From: Zoroaster sp. YZ-2022
Lineage: Eukaryota; Echinodermata; Asteroidea; Forcipulatida; Zoroasteridae
NCBI GenBank assembly: GCA_029582265.1
Contig: CM055833.1
Span: 28,610,288 to 28,674,287, forward strand
DNA length: 64,000 bases
Direction: 5' to 3'
This document shows positions 24,004 to 34,600 of the stretch, one piece after another. The position numbers were made by a program, and so were the translations under genes. The first letter of the stretch is position 1, and every line of letters starts with the position of its first letter. The notes below the pieces were generated by a model, which worked only from the letters and a program-made list of their open reading frames with translations, was not told where the DNA came from and made no database searches.

Positions 24004-24520
24004 TGGCGACGCTTGTTGATGCCAAATAGTGTAGGTCATAAAGTTAACATAATAAAAATCTTAGTATTTATTAACATTAGACTTTGTTAGCCTAACGTTA
24101 CTTTCAACTTTTTTTGTAGAAAAACTATGTTACAAGTACAACTTAACGTTAGGCCTAACACAAAACAAAAGATTTTCTCTGAAATTTCACAAAGCTATAG
24201 GCCTAAAGTGGGCACAATTGTCTAATACCCAGCAACTCACACAGTCCTTTTGTAGCCACGGCTACTGCTACAAATACTACATGTACGTCACGCTTGATCG
24301 GCTTTGTGTACTGTACTGCTGCGCTACTTGTTGTTCACAGCCAGCCTCTCGAACGATGAACGACCCATAGGCGTTGTGTATTCATCCACGTCACACTTCG
24401 AGGTCGTGTAAGAACATTGGGGTCCGTTCAGTGCGTTGATTTTTTTCACTGCTAAACCATAGAAAACTACAAGGCCTGTTTTGCCACGGATTCGACAGGG
24501 GACCATGTCCGGGGCGAGAT
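24004..24520. other. Anonymous intergenic sequence
   Basis: No gene recognised. A GTTAGGCCTAAC-type word (about 24147-24158) recurs in variant form near 27610-27660. Confidence 0.35.
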
Positions 24521-24598
24521 CACGCTGGCTATGGAGTCAACAGTTAAGGGATAGAGAGTTCTTCCTATCCCTTTACTGTTTACTCCATGGCCAGCGTG
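24521..24598. repeat. Near-perfect long hairpin (fold-back)
   Basis: CACGCTGGCTATGGAGTCAA.. (24521-24556) pairs with ..TTTACTCCATGGCCAGCGTG (24565-24598). The arms are about 34 bp with only a few mismatches around a short loop, so this would form a stable cruciform or RNA hairpin. It may be a minimal fold-back transposon; only one copy is seen here. Confidence 0.75.
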
Positions 24599-24982
24599 TC
24601 TGAGAAAAAAGTCGCGGTCAGGTATTACCCACGGTTACAAATAGAGCATGACACAACCAAGCGGAGGTCAATGTCACTGAACATGCGCAGTGACTGTTTT
24701 TTGGGACTTCGCAAATTTTTTTTTTTGGGACTTCGCAATTTATTGATTTGAGAGCCACAAATTTATTCACTCGAGAGCCACAAATCAGAAAAAGAACAGG
24801 TCATACTATCTATTTCAATATTGTAGGAGTCAATTTATCATAATACAAAATAATTTGTTCTTTTGGGGGATGAAAAGACCAATTCTAAAACCACGCCGTC
24901 CAACTCATAACCTAACTATTACTAAGCGGATTCATTTCCTCTCGACCATTAGGACGTGGTCGAACACTATAGATCACACTAC

Positions 24983-25014
24983 AGATCACATCATATCATA
25001 TCATATCATGTCAT
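24983..25014. repeat. (ATCAT)n microsatellite
   Basis: Short run of ATCAT units. Confidence 0.8.
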
Positions 25015-25190
25015 GAAAATTCTTGTGAAATCAAATGTTTTATAAAAGCTCCTGGTTATTTGAATATGATGAAAATTTTCAATAAAGTGATGCTCCTGAC
25101 TATTTAAATACTACTTTATAATTCGAGGCAAAGTTACATTGTCTTAATTTATTTACGTAATAATACCTGAAAACAAACATCAAAGTGTTT

Positions 25191-25390
25191 AATAATAATA
25201 ATAATAATAATGTGTGGACTTATATAGCGCACGTATCCACCAACTAAGTGGTGCTCAAGGCGCATTCTTTTACGTGCATTACACAACACACGGGACCTAC
25301 GGCTTTACGTCCCATCCGAAGGATGAAGCAATTATGGTTAAGTACCTTGCTCAAGGACACAAGTGTCACGACCGGGCCTCGAACCCACAT
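25191..25390 (-). mobile_element. tRNA-derived SINE, minus strand, 5'-truncated
   Basis: Read on the minus strand, it keeps a B-box remnant (GTTCGAGGCCCGGTCGTGAC), then TCCTTGAGCAAGGTACTTAA. A body of the second type follows (CATCCTTCGGATGGGACGTA-like), then the tail GCGCCTTGAGCACCACTTAG..TATATAAG and an ATT run. The A box is missing. The body type matches the first unit at 59498-59679. Confidence 0.8.
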
Positions 25391-25720
25391 CAACATGACA
25401 TGTGAAATGACATCATCACTTTAGGTTGCGTATACATTTAGTAAGGTTGTGCCATGACTAAGTAAAATTTTGAGGACCATATATTTTATGGCTCTATCAA
25501 TTCCGTGTATAATAACCTACATGTACTTGCTATTTGGAACACTTCCTAAAGAAGTACATCTGAGCATTTCCCACCTATACAAGTTAACATTACAAACACC
25601 TTTTTATGTACAAACCGCAATACTTCAACAAAGAAAACACCAAGTGATGTGCTACAAAGACGCACTAGCTCAGGGGAACATGAGTGATGTACCCCACGGG
25701 GTACATTACCTTGATCGTGC

Positions 25721-25918
25721 TCACCGTAAGTCGTTCATAATACATATTGCTTCGTTCTCATAAGTCATGAAACATATTGCTTCGTTCTCATAAGTCATCA
25801 TACATATTACTTCGTTCTCATAAGTCATAATACATATTGCTTCGTTCTCATAAGTCATGATACATATTGCTTCTTTCTCATAAGTCATGATACATATTGC
25901 TTCGTTCATATAAGTCAT
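25721..25918. repeat. 30-bp tandem repeat, about 6.5 copies
   Basis: The unit contains TCATAAGTCATGATACATAT and TGCTTCGTTC with point variants. It is in frame with an open minus-strand frame, which follows from the period being a multiple of 3. Confidence 0.92.
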
Positions 25919-26329
25919 TAATTGCATATTTTTAACATGCTACTAAGTAATGTCATACATTTACTTTACATAATTCATGAATTACATTCTTCCCACTCTT
26001 TACATATTTTAGAACATGCGACTTTCCTATTCAAATCCCACATTTAATTAAGTCCGTCGGGAAAATATCTGACTTCTCCATGTTCTTCTAATCTCAGCCC
26101 TCGTAAGTTATACAAATAACATTCTACAAACCGAATATCATTATGTTGTTATTTCATACACCATCCATTGTTACAATGCAACGCAACAATTAAATTAATA
26201 TTGTTTTATGTTTATTAAAATGCTGTAATAAATTGCTTTCTTTACAACATAATTACATCCTCTTCTAAAACTGTCAATTTCTTTGTTTAAAATTACTTCA
26301 TGTCGTCATGGCCCATAAAAACTTATAAA

Positions 26330-27075
26330 TTATTATTACAACCTCCCATTCCTTTACAAGCAAACTGCTTCTACACACGTTTCAAATGGGCATATCACTG
26401 TACCTACAGTAGCCGCGTATCCACTGTAGGCCTACCACAGACACTTTGGACTTGCACTATTATTCCAATCCTCCCATTGCTTTTGCACGCAAGCCTGCTT
26501 TTACACGTGTTTCATATTTAACAGTCGCTGTAGCCAAAGTAGCCGCGTAGCCACTTTACTACAGACACTTTGGACTTAGACCATTTTCCAATCCTCCCAT
26601 TGCTTTTCAAGCAACACTGCTTTTACACGTGTTTCATATAGAACAATCAGTGTAGCCAAGTAGCCGCATAGCCACTGTACCACAGACACTTTGGACTTGG
26701 ACCATTTTCCAATCCTCCCATTGCTTTTCCACGCAAGACTGCTTTTACACGTGTTTCATATAGAACAGTTAATGTAGCCAAAGTAGCCGCGTAGCCACTA
26801 GACTATTTTTCAATCCTCCCATTGCTTTTGCACGCAAGACTGCTTTTACACGTGTTTCATATAGAACAATCAGTGTAGCCAAAGTAGCCGCGTAGCCACT
26901 TTACTACAGACACTTTGGACTTGGACTATTTTCCAATCCTCCCATTGCTTTTACACGCAAGACTGCTTTTACACATTATCATAATGGATCAATGACAGTA
27001 GCCAAAGTAGCCGCGTAGCCACTGTACCACAGACACTTTGGACTTGGACTATTTTCCAATCCCCCATACTTTTGA
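26330..27075. repeat. Tandem repeat of about 120 bp, roughly 6 copies
   Basis: Successive units share GCCGCGTAGCCACT, CAGACACTTTGGACTTGGAC, CCAATCCTCCCATTGCTTTT and TGCTTTTACACGTGTTTCAT. Units differ in length (about 100-130 bp) through indels and one lacks the CAGACACTTTGG block. No ORF of interest. Confidence 0.9.
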
Positions 27076-27312
27076 ACGCAACAACGAATGTTCTTGCTGC
27101 CCTCAAGCGACACATAACAACCACTTCACCGACCATCCCCTCTGCAGGATGGCTGATAGACTGGTCCCCTACATTAAACCGCACCATGAATTATCACATC
27201 AGTTCAAATAGACCGACCGACTGATTGTGTTCCGCAAACTCCGTGTAGCCAGGTAATTTTTGGGGTCACTCCGAAAACGCGGGGCATTCTACAATTACTC
27301 CCTAAAGTTAAT

Positions 27313-27822
27313 GGTGGGGCTTATTCGCAGGGCTGCCCTGCGAATTGTGTTACACGTACGGCTAATTCGCAGGGCTGCCCTGCGAATTGTGTTACACTTA
27401 CGGCTAATTCGCAGGGCTTTTATTTGAATATTGGGCAGTCCTGCTGTCAGCAATGCAGTATACAGTATTATTCTCCTTGCTATACTGGTCTAGAAAAGTT
27501 TTAAAACTTATAAAAGAATCAAATTCTTTGCCCTCCATCATGCATGTTCATTATTAAACGTAGCTAAATTAAATGTAGTATCACAATTTTCAGTTAGCCT
27601 AACATTAGTCTACACTGTATAACGTTAATGTTAGGCTAACCTAGGCTAGGCCCTAGGGCCGGCTAGGGCCTACACATGGGTCTATTAAATTACGCGTGCA
27701 GTGCGCATGCGCACGACTGAATCATCGAGTTTTACCGCGTTCACTGCTGTACTGCCCTAGCCCTGCGAATAATACCGGACTACATGGCAATTCGCAGGGC
27801 AGCCCTGCGAATAATCACAACG
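27313..27822. mobile_element. MITE with GCAGGGCTGCCCTGC palindromic inverted ends
   Basis: TTATTCGCAGGGCTGCCCTG at the left (27321) is mirrored by CAGCCCTGCGAATAA at the right (ending about 27813). The terminal block is itself a palindrome and is repeated in tandem at the left end (about 27321-27418). AAAGTTAAT occurs directly repeated at 27304-27312 and 27823-27831, a candidate 9-bp duplication. That would suit a Mutator-like or Merlin element; tentative. It lies within the likely first intron of PAN3. Confidence 0.7.
27702..27713. promoter_or_regulatory. NRF1-like palindrome
   Basis: TGCGCATGCGCA matches the NRF1 consensus on both strands. It lies inside the MITE and about 400 bp downstream of the inferred PAN3 start, so its relevance as a promoter element is doubtful. 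Confidence 0.35.
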
Positions 27823-27915
27823 AAAGTTAATAGTATATTGCTTTATTTCATTTGCTCACCCCAAAAACTTCAAATAAATAAACAAAATATTATAACGTTA
27901 TATAAGCAAACTTAC

Positions 27916-28108
27916 GATCCATTGCTGCAAGATCTTGACTAATGTGGCCGAGCGTGGACAAACCGTCTGATGAAGCAGGCGATCTACTGTATGGCGAGTT
28001 GGGGTCAGCGTGCATGAACTGACAATCGTTCCCATAAAAACACGTCTTTTTTGCCGCCCAATAACGACACAAAGCAGGCTTTTTCGTCCCTGCAGAACCA
28101 CTATGCAT
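27916..28108 (-). CDS. PAN3: PAN3, first coding exon (CCCH zinc finger)
   Basis: Encodes the N-terminus of PAN3, the adaptor of the cytoplasmic PAN2-PAN3 poly(A)-specific deadenylase. The visible part is a CCCH zinc finger: C14-x8-C23-x5-C29-x3-H33 in LCRYWAAKKTCFYGNDCQFM, which strongly resembles the PAN3 finger. An ADPNSPYSRSPASSDG stretch follows. The exon ends in phase 1 at a good donor (GTAAGT, 27915-27910). I chose the ATG at 28108; an in-frame ATG at 28186 would add 26 residues that look unlike PAN3. I could not find the remaining exons (PAM2 motif, pseudokinase, C-terminal domain); they should lie to the left on the minus strand or outside the window. The gene is head-to-head with GCNA. 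Confidence 0.82.
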
Positions 28109-28591
28109 GGTTACTAGATTCAAGACCACTTGTGTTAGCTGAACGATTGTGACGATTCCAAATAAATTCGGTGAAATATCACACAAGAGGACTCCATATG
28201 CGAGTCCTGAAATGATACCTTTTCGGTTCCATGTTTTTATTTGGATCCGATATCGCTGATATATCTGTCAATCAACGTTAATGGCTTCATCAAAAACTTT
28301 GTTCAAAAATATCAGAAAAAGATAACAAACTATTTACATATATTTGTTCTAAAGTAGTAAAAAAAGGGTATGCGTGTGTTAAATTTTATTTTATAATTTG
28401 TTCACCAAAAAATTATTTTTTAAATGTTAAAATGTGTTCGACATTAATAGAATTTGTGAAGAATATTACCCATCAAGCATTGCGACGCGGGTCATTAAAA
28501 ATATGGTGTCAGCCACCAAAACTTGTCAGAAGTTGGAGTTGAATAAAAACACTGTTAAATAACTTAACCAACATCTGAACAGTGTCTCGAA
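28109..28591. promoter_or_regulatory. Candidate bidirectional promoter between PAN3 and GCNA
   Basis: The 483 bp separating the divergent start codons must contain both 5' UTRs and the core promoters. I see no TATA box at a convincing distance and no satellite or MITE inside it, unlike most intergenic DNA here. The region is inferred from gene arrangement; no transcription start can be read from the sequence. Confidence 0.5.
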
Positions 28592-28696
28592 ATGTCATCA
28601 GATGAAGGAAATGATCTAGAAGACTTGTTGGGGCGTGTTTCCAGGAAACTTGGCTGGCAAAATGATACGGGAAGTGTGGAAACAACGTTTCGTAAG
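28592..28696 (+). CDS. GCNA: GCNA exon 1
   Basis: 35 codons from MSSDEGNDLEDLLGRVSRKL; ends at AAG|GTAAAC in phase 0, which fits exon 2. Chosen as the start because it is the nearest upstream phase-compatible ATG exon and has an acidic N-terminus. Additional exons between 28697 and 30622 cannot be excluded. Confidence 0.7.
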
Positions 28697-31600
28697 GTAA
28701 ACAAAATGGTGGGGTGGCTTGACTGGGCCTGAGTGATAGGACCCTCTCTAAAGTGCAAAGTACACTTCCAAGGTCTTTAGACAATAGGGTCCTGAGTAAG
28801 ACTAAGAGTTCTTCCCGTTCGTATACATGTACCTGTAAAGTTTGCACTGAATTTTCTCCCTTTTTACCTGACTTCGTTGGCTAAACCAAGGAAATGCAGG
28901 AACTGTAACTTCTTAACTGCCTCTTTAGTTGGAGTCTTGGAGAACCGATTTTTGCTGAAAGATATCTAAAAAAGGAGGATTTCCCTGACATTTCTCAGAG
29001 TGGATGATGGATGCCAGTCAACTCGCCCCCTTACAAACTCGCCCCTTACAATCTCGCCCATTACAAACTCGCCCCCTGACAAACTCGCCCCTTGACAAAC
29101 TCGCCCCTATCAATACAAACTCGCCCCTCACAAAGTCACCCCTCGGCAAACTCGCCCCCCCCCCCAGCAAATTCGTCCCCCCTACGATCTCGCCCCCTGT
29201 AATTTTTGTATGCATTTCACGCTGAGACTGGTTTAAGAGAGTTATTAAAACATTATAACAAAGGCAGGATGTATGGGGACATAACTATTTTAACCCTCCT
29301 ATGGTTTGACCTTTCAAAACCTTTCAAAATCTGCTTACGGGCCAAAATGGCTATCAATAATTATGAACCCTTTAAAACCCTCCAGAATTTGTTGCTACTG
29401 AACAACCACACCTTTCAATACCCTTTGAAAGGTATTGAAACATTTCAACACCAGTTTGTTCAGAGAGTTGTTACACCTTTCGAAACCTTTCATAGGTCCC
29501 TTTTGTCAGACAGTTTTCTCACCTTTCAAAACCCTTCAGTACAGCAAACTTGAAAGGTTTTGAAAGGTCTGACAATTCTATGGCAAACTGCACTGTACAT
29601 AGGAGGGTTAATGAATCCAATTATTAATTTTAAGTCTTATAACTATGTGGTAAATTATTTGGCGTTAATGTTAGTGAGACTGAAGAGAGTAAATCAAACA
29701 TGAAAATCATTTCAATTGACGTTTTATTTAACGAAAATAAATATTACAAGAAACAATTCATTTACAGCTACAATTAAATAGAATAAATAGAAAACTAGCT
29801 AAACAAAATACTGAGTAAAATAAATAAGTAAAATAAAAAATAAGTAACTGCATACAAAATACAGATAATTAAAATGTAATTAAATCAAACAAAACAATTT
29901 CCCTTCTAAAAAAATCCTCCCCTTCAGAAAATAGAAGGATCATATTACAGTTGCCACTGCACATGTACAATGACCGTGTTGGTCACTAACAGGAGAGTTG
30001 ACAAGATCAAACCGACATGACTGAGGAAGTCATAGTATACCAAAAATGCCCGATTTTTCATGAAATAAATATCCTGGAATAATTTGAAGTATATTCGTCC
30101 ATAATCAATATGTTCTCCACCTTACTAGGTAGGTAAGATTACATTATTGGTTATATTGAATGAGAAAAAGTGGCGGTCGGGTACGACATTCTTTCCCATA
30201 AAGGGGAGGATTGAGGTTATCAGGCTATATTTGACACTGGATGAAAAACTGTTTGTTTATGCTGTGTATATTGCCAAATACTTTTTTATGAAGTGTTATA
30301 GTGGCTAAACAGTTCATTGGTTATGTGTTTGGGTTATGTTTCCCTTAATCCTCCTACTACTACAAGGGTCAAAATCAGTCAAAATGTTGATATACTTGCC
30401 AAGTTATATCTAATGCACTTAAAAGTCAAACACTGTCAAACCTTACGTGTAGTAACTACATTTACAGGTCAAAATGAGTCAACTGTTTTTGACTGGTAAA
30501 AGCATTGTCTGGTATTGTTCAGGGTGGTGAAAATGACAGTAAAAACCATTGGGTCATGGTGATGATATTATTATGAGCATATTATTATGATAACATCTTG
30601 CTTTTTTCTTTGCATTTTTCAGACATCAGAAAGTGCCAAACACAAAAAGAAAAAAAAGTCGGTTAGAAGCATTACGAAGAAAACACCCAGGAAATCAAGA
30701 AAGGACACCAGTTCCTCCTCAGACAAAGAAAACAGTGTAAATGGTTGCAACCAACATAGAAACCACCATGAAACCGAGAGTCATGTCAAATTTACAAGTC
30801 TGCCAACAGACCTGGGAGAAACACTGAGCAAACCCGAGGAAAAGACTGAAAGATGGGCTTCAAACAGAGTCACAGACATGCCTTTAACATGTCTTAATAA
30901 CAGTTATATCACTGCCAATGCAGAAGACATAATCCAACGATCTCATCCAGAGAGTCCAGACAAAACATTTGAATCTATTAAGTACACAGGAAAAGATTTG
31001 GAATATGTTGATAGAAATAGGAGTTTGTTTGAGTCAGCTACAGAAATACTGTGTTTAGAAAATGAGACAGGAATCGTAAATGAAAAGAAAACAATCTCAC
31101 ATTATCACAGCACCAGTGAATCAAGAAGTGATAATGAACTTGAAGATCATTTGACAAGTTTGAACAAAACAATGCCATGTGCAGATATTGAGGACTCAGT
31201 AGGGTTCACGAAGGCCGAAGCGTGGGAAAAACCTTTGTCGGTGTCAAGTGATGAAGATGACTTTGCAAAAGAGACAAAGATTTCATCAGTGGAATTTCCA
31301 TCTCGAGAATCCAAAGATAAACCAGACATGCTGTTCTCACCATTACAGAGCTATTCGGAAACTTCAGAACCAATAGAATGGCTTCTTACCCCTCCACCAA
31401 AAGATAAACCCATCAAAACAAATCCAATAGAAAAGATTACCATGGTTACCTTCAGTGATTCAGACTCGGATTCCCCCTGTGGTGTCGATGTACATACTTT
31501 AAGTCTCAGCGAGAGACTGGCAAAGAATTTCAAGAAACAGAAGACCATTACTAAATCTGCATCTAAGAAGACACAGCTTGGCAATGGTGCTCAAGCAAGG

Positions 31601-34600
31601 CACTGTAGCAGTAGTGAAGATAGTGACCAGGAGAAAGATGGTTATGGATGGAGAACAAATCAGAAATATACAAGTACTAAAGAGAGGTACTAGCTAGGGC
31701 TTTGTGTCAATTTCTTTTCAACAATTTCAATTTTACTCAATTTTTTTGTATAATTCCTGAGTAAAAGGCACTTCCATTAGAATGTCAAATTTTAATTAAG
31801 GGACACCAAGTCCAAGAATGGGGCAACAGAGGACATGGTTTCTGTAGCCTCCAATTAAAACTCTGTCAATTTCTATGTAAAATTATCAACTCATTCCCTT
31901 GGACTGTGTGATAAATTCCAGTTATAAATGTTTAAATTAATTTCTTTTCAAAGAACAAAGAAAATATCTAAGCTGTCACTTACTCTTAAGCAGGAGGACA
32001 AATGAAATATTGAAATGTGATTTTGTTTATAAAAAGGTATATTTCCAGGAAATATATGTATGAGTTCAACAAAACTTTATTGTTTTTAGCCTAAAGTCAA
32101 CAATGGCAATTGAATGTTTACCATTTATCTGGACAATGTGTTGTTAAAACCTATGTGAAAAACATGTAATCTCTTTTTACTCAGCTCTACTGCAAAGAAT
32201 CCCCAAATGCACAAGTATGACAGCGACGATGATGACTTTGAATCATGTGAGTCCGATCATTTCTTTTCTAACAGTTGTTTGAAAATCAATTTCAGAAGTT
32301 GTCGTCCATTTCAAAAGTTAAAGTTAACATGATTTATGAAACAAAAGAACACATAGAAGAGCCAGAAAATCATTTAAGGATTAAAAATAATTTGATATAA
32401 TACGTCTTCCAAAATTACACTTGTAAAAAATGTCTAGTACACAAGGAATAATTTCATTCCAAAAATAACCACAGGCAGAAATATTTGTGTGTGTTTAAAA
32501 TGCCTTTTTTGACTAGCAAGTTTTTAATTTTTGTTGAGCAAGTTTCTAACCCTCCTGTGACTGCAAGGGTCAAAATCAGTAAAAATGTTGATATACTTGC
32601 CAACACTGTCAAACCATACATTACATGAAGGAAGTACATTTGCAGGTCAAAATGAGTCGACCATTTTTGACTGGTAAAAGCATTATCTTGTATTGCTGAG
32701 GGTGGTCAACATGACAGTAAAAATCAGTCAAAAATGCCCCTGTGTGCACAGTCAAAACAGTCAGTTGACTGGTTTTGACCACTATAGCTACTTGCCACTT
32801 AAGTGCAGCTATAGTAGGAGGGTTAATTTTACGTAGCATTTTGCTATGCAGTGTAAGAAAAAAATTACTACTACTGTAATATGCAGCATTTTGAAATATA
32901 AAAAGCTAACGTTTCACCCTTATTACAAAAACAAGTTATCAATATCAACTTTTGGTCTTTCAATCTTTTTATTAGTTCTTCACGCCATCAAATCTTCATA
33001 CCCTCCCCCCAAGGCCAGCAAGCCACGTAGCCCAATTGTGGATGAGGACCAATATGAAGATTCCTTCATCGATGATATGCCATTAGACAGCAAAGACAGT
33101 GAGGATATTTTCTACCACGGACTGATTAATTCCGATAAGAAATCTATAAATAAAAAGGTGAGTAGACCAATCATAATGTTGAAAGGTGTTTTTTTTTTCT
33201 CATTGACCTCTTCTGACTCGCAAAGAAAAAGGTTATAATGAAAAATGTTACAGGTAATGTTGGCAAAACTGCTTTAACTCTCTCTAAAACTGTGAAAGTT
33301 TCAGCTTATTTAACAAGAAAACTGAAAATCCTTTCAGATTTCTTGCATTGCATTCCAATGTGGAATTTTAATCAGAAAATTTATTTAACTTTTTATTTTA
33401 AATGACAGCACAAATATTTCAAGGTAAGAAGTAAGTTGTATATTCCAATTTAAACATTTTGTCGTTTTTGACTTACCAGTTATTTACCTTATCGTTAACT
33501 GATAAACATTTAAAAGATGATAAGTAAATTTACAAACCCCTCTCCCTTCCTGTCTTCCTGTCTTCCTGTCTTGAAAATTTATTTTAAAATTATTACATTA
33601 ATTTGATTTTTAGCCTTCTATAAGCTACTGTATACTCAGTGATTATTAGTCTTCAGAAACAAATGCATGGACGACAGATGGGACATGAACCCATAACCCT
33701 TTTTATTAGGGCTGTGCGTTTTCAAATAATTTGGTAACAGGATATTCGGATTTTGATTTCGATCGAATATTCGATATTCGAAGGCCGCCAATTGTAAATT
33801 GCACCACGTGATAAAATGAGTATGCACGATGGAGCCAAAAAATGTACTAAAAACAATGCCACCCGGACTAGGATGGACTTGCTAGGTGGCGACCAAATGT
33901 AGACAAGAGGATGATTGGGGGGGATAATGATGGAAGCGTCGATATAAAAAAAATAAAAAAAATTCAACAAAAACCTATTTTTTTTCTTGGAATATTCGAA
34001 CCATTGATCGAATATTTGAATATTCGGCACAGTCCTACTTTTTATAGCACGTTAAATTGCAAAGATCAAATCAATTGTTTATTATCTTAATGCAATAATT
34101 ACGTACATCAATTAACCCTAACCCTGCCAGACGCAGCACAGTGCATCAGGTGGAAAAGTCTGGTGCACTTTGATGCATTCAGCTGTCAACACCAGTGCAT
34201 AAGCAGCCAAGTCTGAGGCTATTGAGAGCTGGTCCCATTGAACAATGCCAGAGTTGTATCCTGCTGCGTTGGGTGACCACAGACTCTGAGGCAGTTCGGC
34301 CTTGAGATTTGTGACCAGATGGATCTTGCTGCACTGGGCAGGCTTGTCATTTTGACAAATGGTGCACGTTGCTGCGTTTGGCAGGGTTTCTAGCCAAAAT
34401 ACCCTGGAGGGTTAGGGTTAAAGCTTTAACAGGTTTTGTTATTGTCACAGTGAGATGAGTGACAAAATGCAAAAAATTAATTTCCGAGTCATTTTTAATT
34501 AAATTTCCCCCGTCATAGAAAGAACAAGAGGTATCTGTAAAGAAAACACCACATTTGTTGAATTACCGCCTTCCGCGATTCAGTGACAGTGACGATGCAG

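Larger units (their letters stand above)
28697..30622 (+). other. GCNA intron 1
   Basis: Holds a CTCGCCCC-type tandem repeat (29018-29200), a TTAA MITE (29294-29607), a partial GAATGTCGTAT-family element (29897-30205) and a truncated CCCTCCTACT-family element (30345-30547). It ends at a polypyrimidine tract and TTTTTCAG. Confidence 0.7.

Noticed and set aside
27702..27713. NRF1-like site as the PAN3 promoter
   Set aside because: It lies downstream of the PAN3 start, within a MITE, so its promoter role is unsupported. Listed as a low-confidence motif only.
28109..28186. PAN3 start at the upstream in-frame ATG (28186)
   Set aside because: The extra 26 residues do not resemble PAN3 N-termini, whereas the ATG at 28108 places the CCCH finger near the start. 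Kept as an alternative only.
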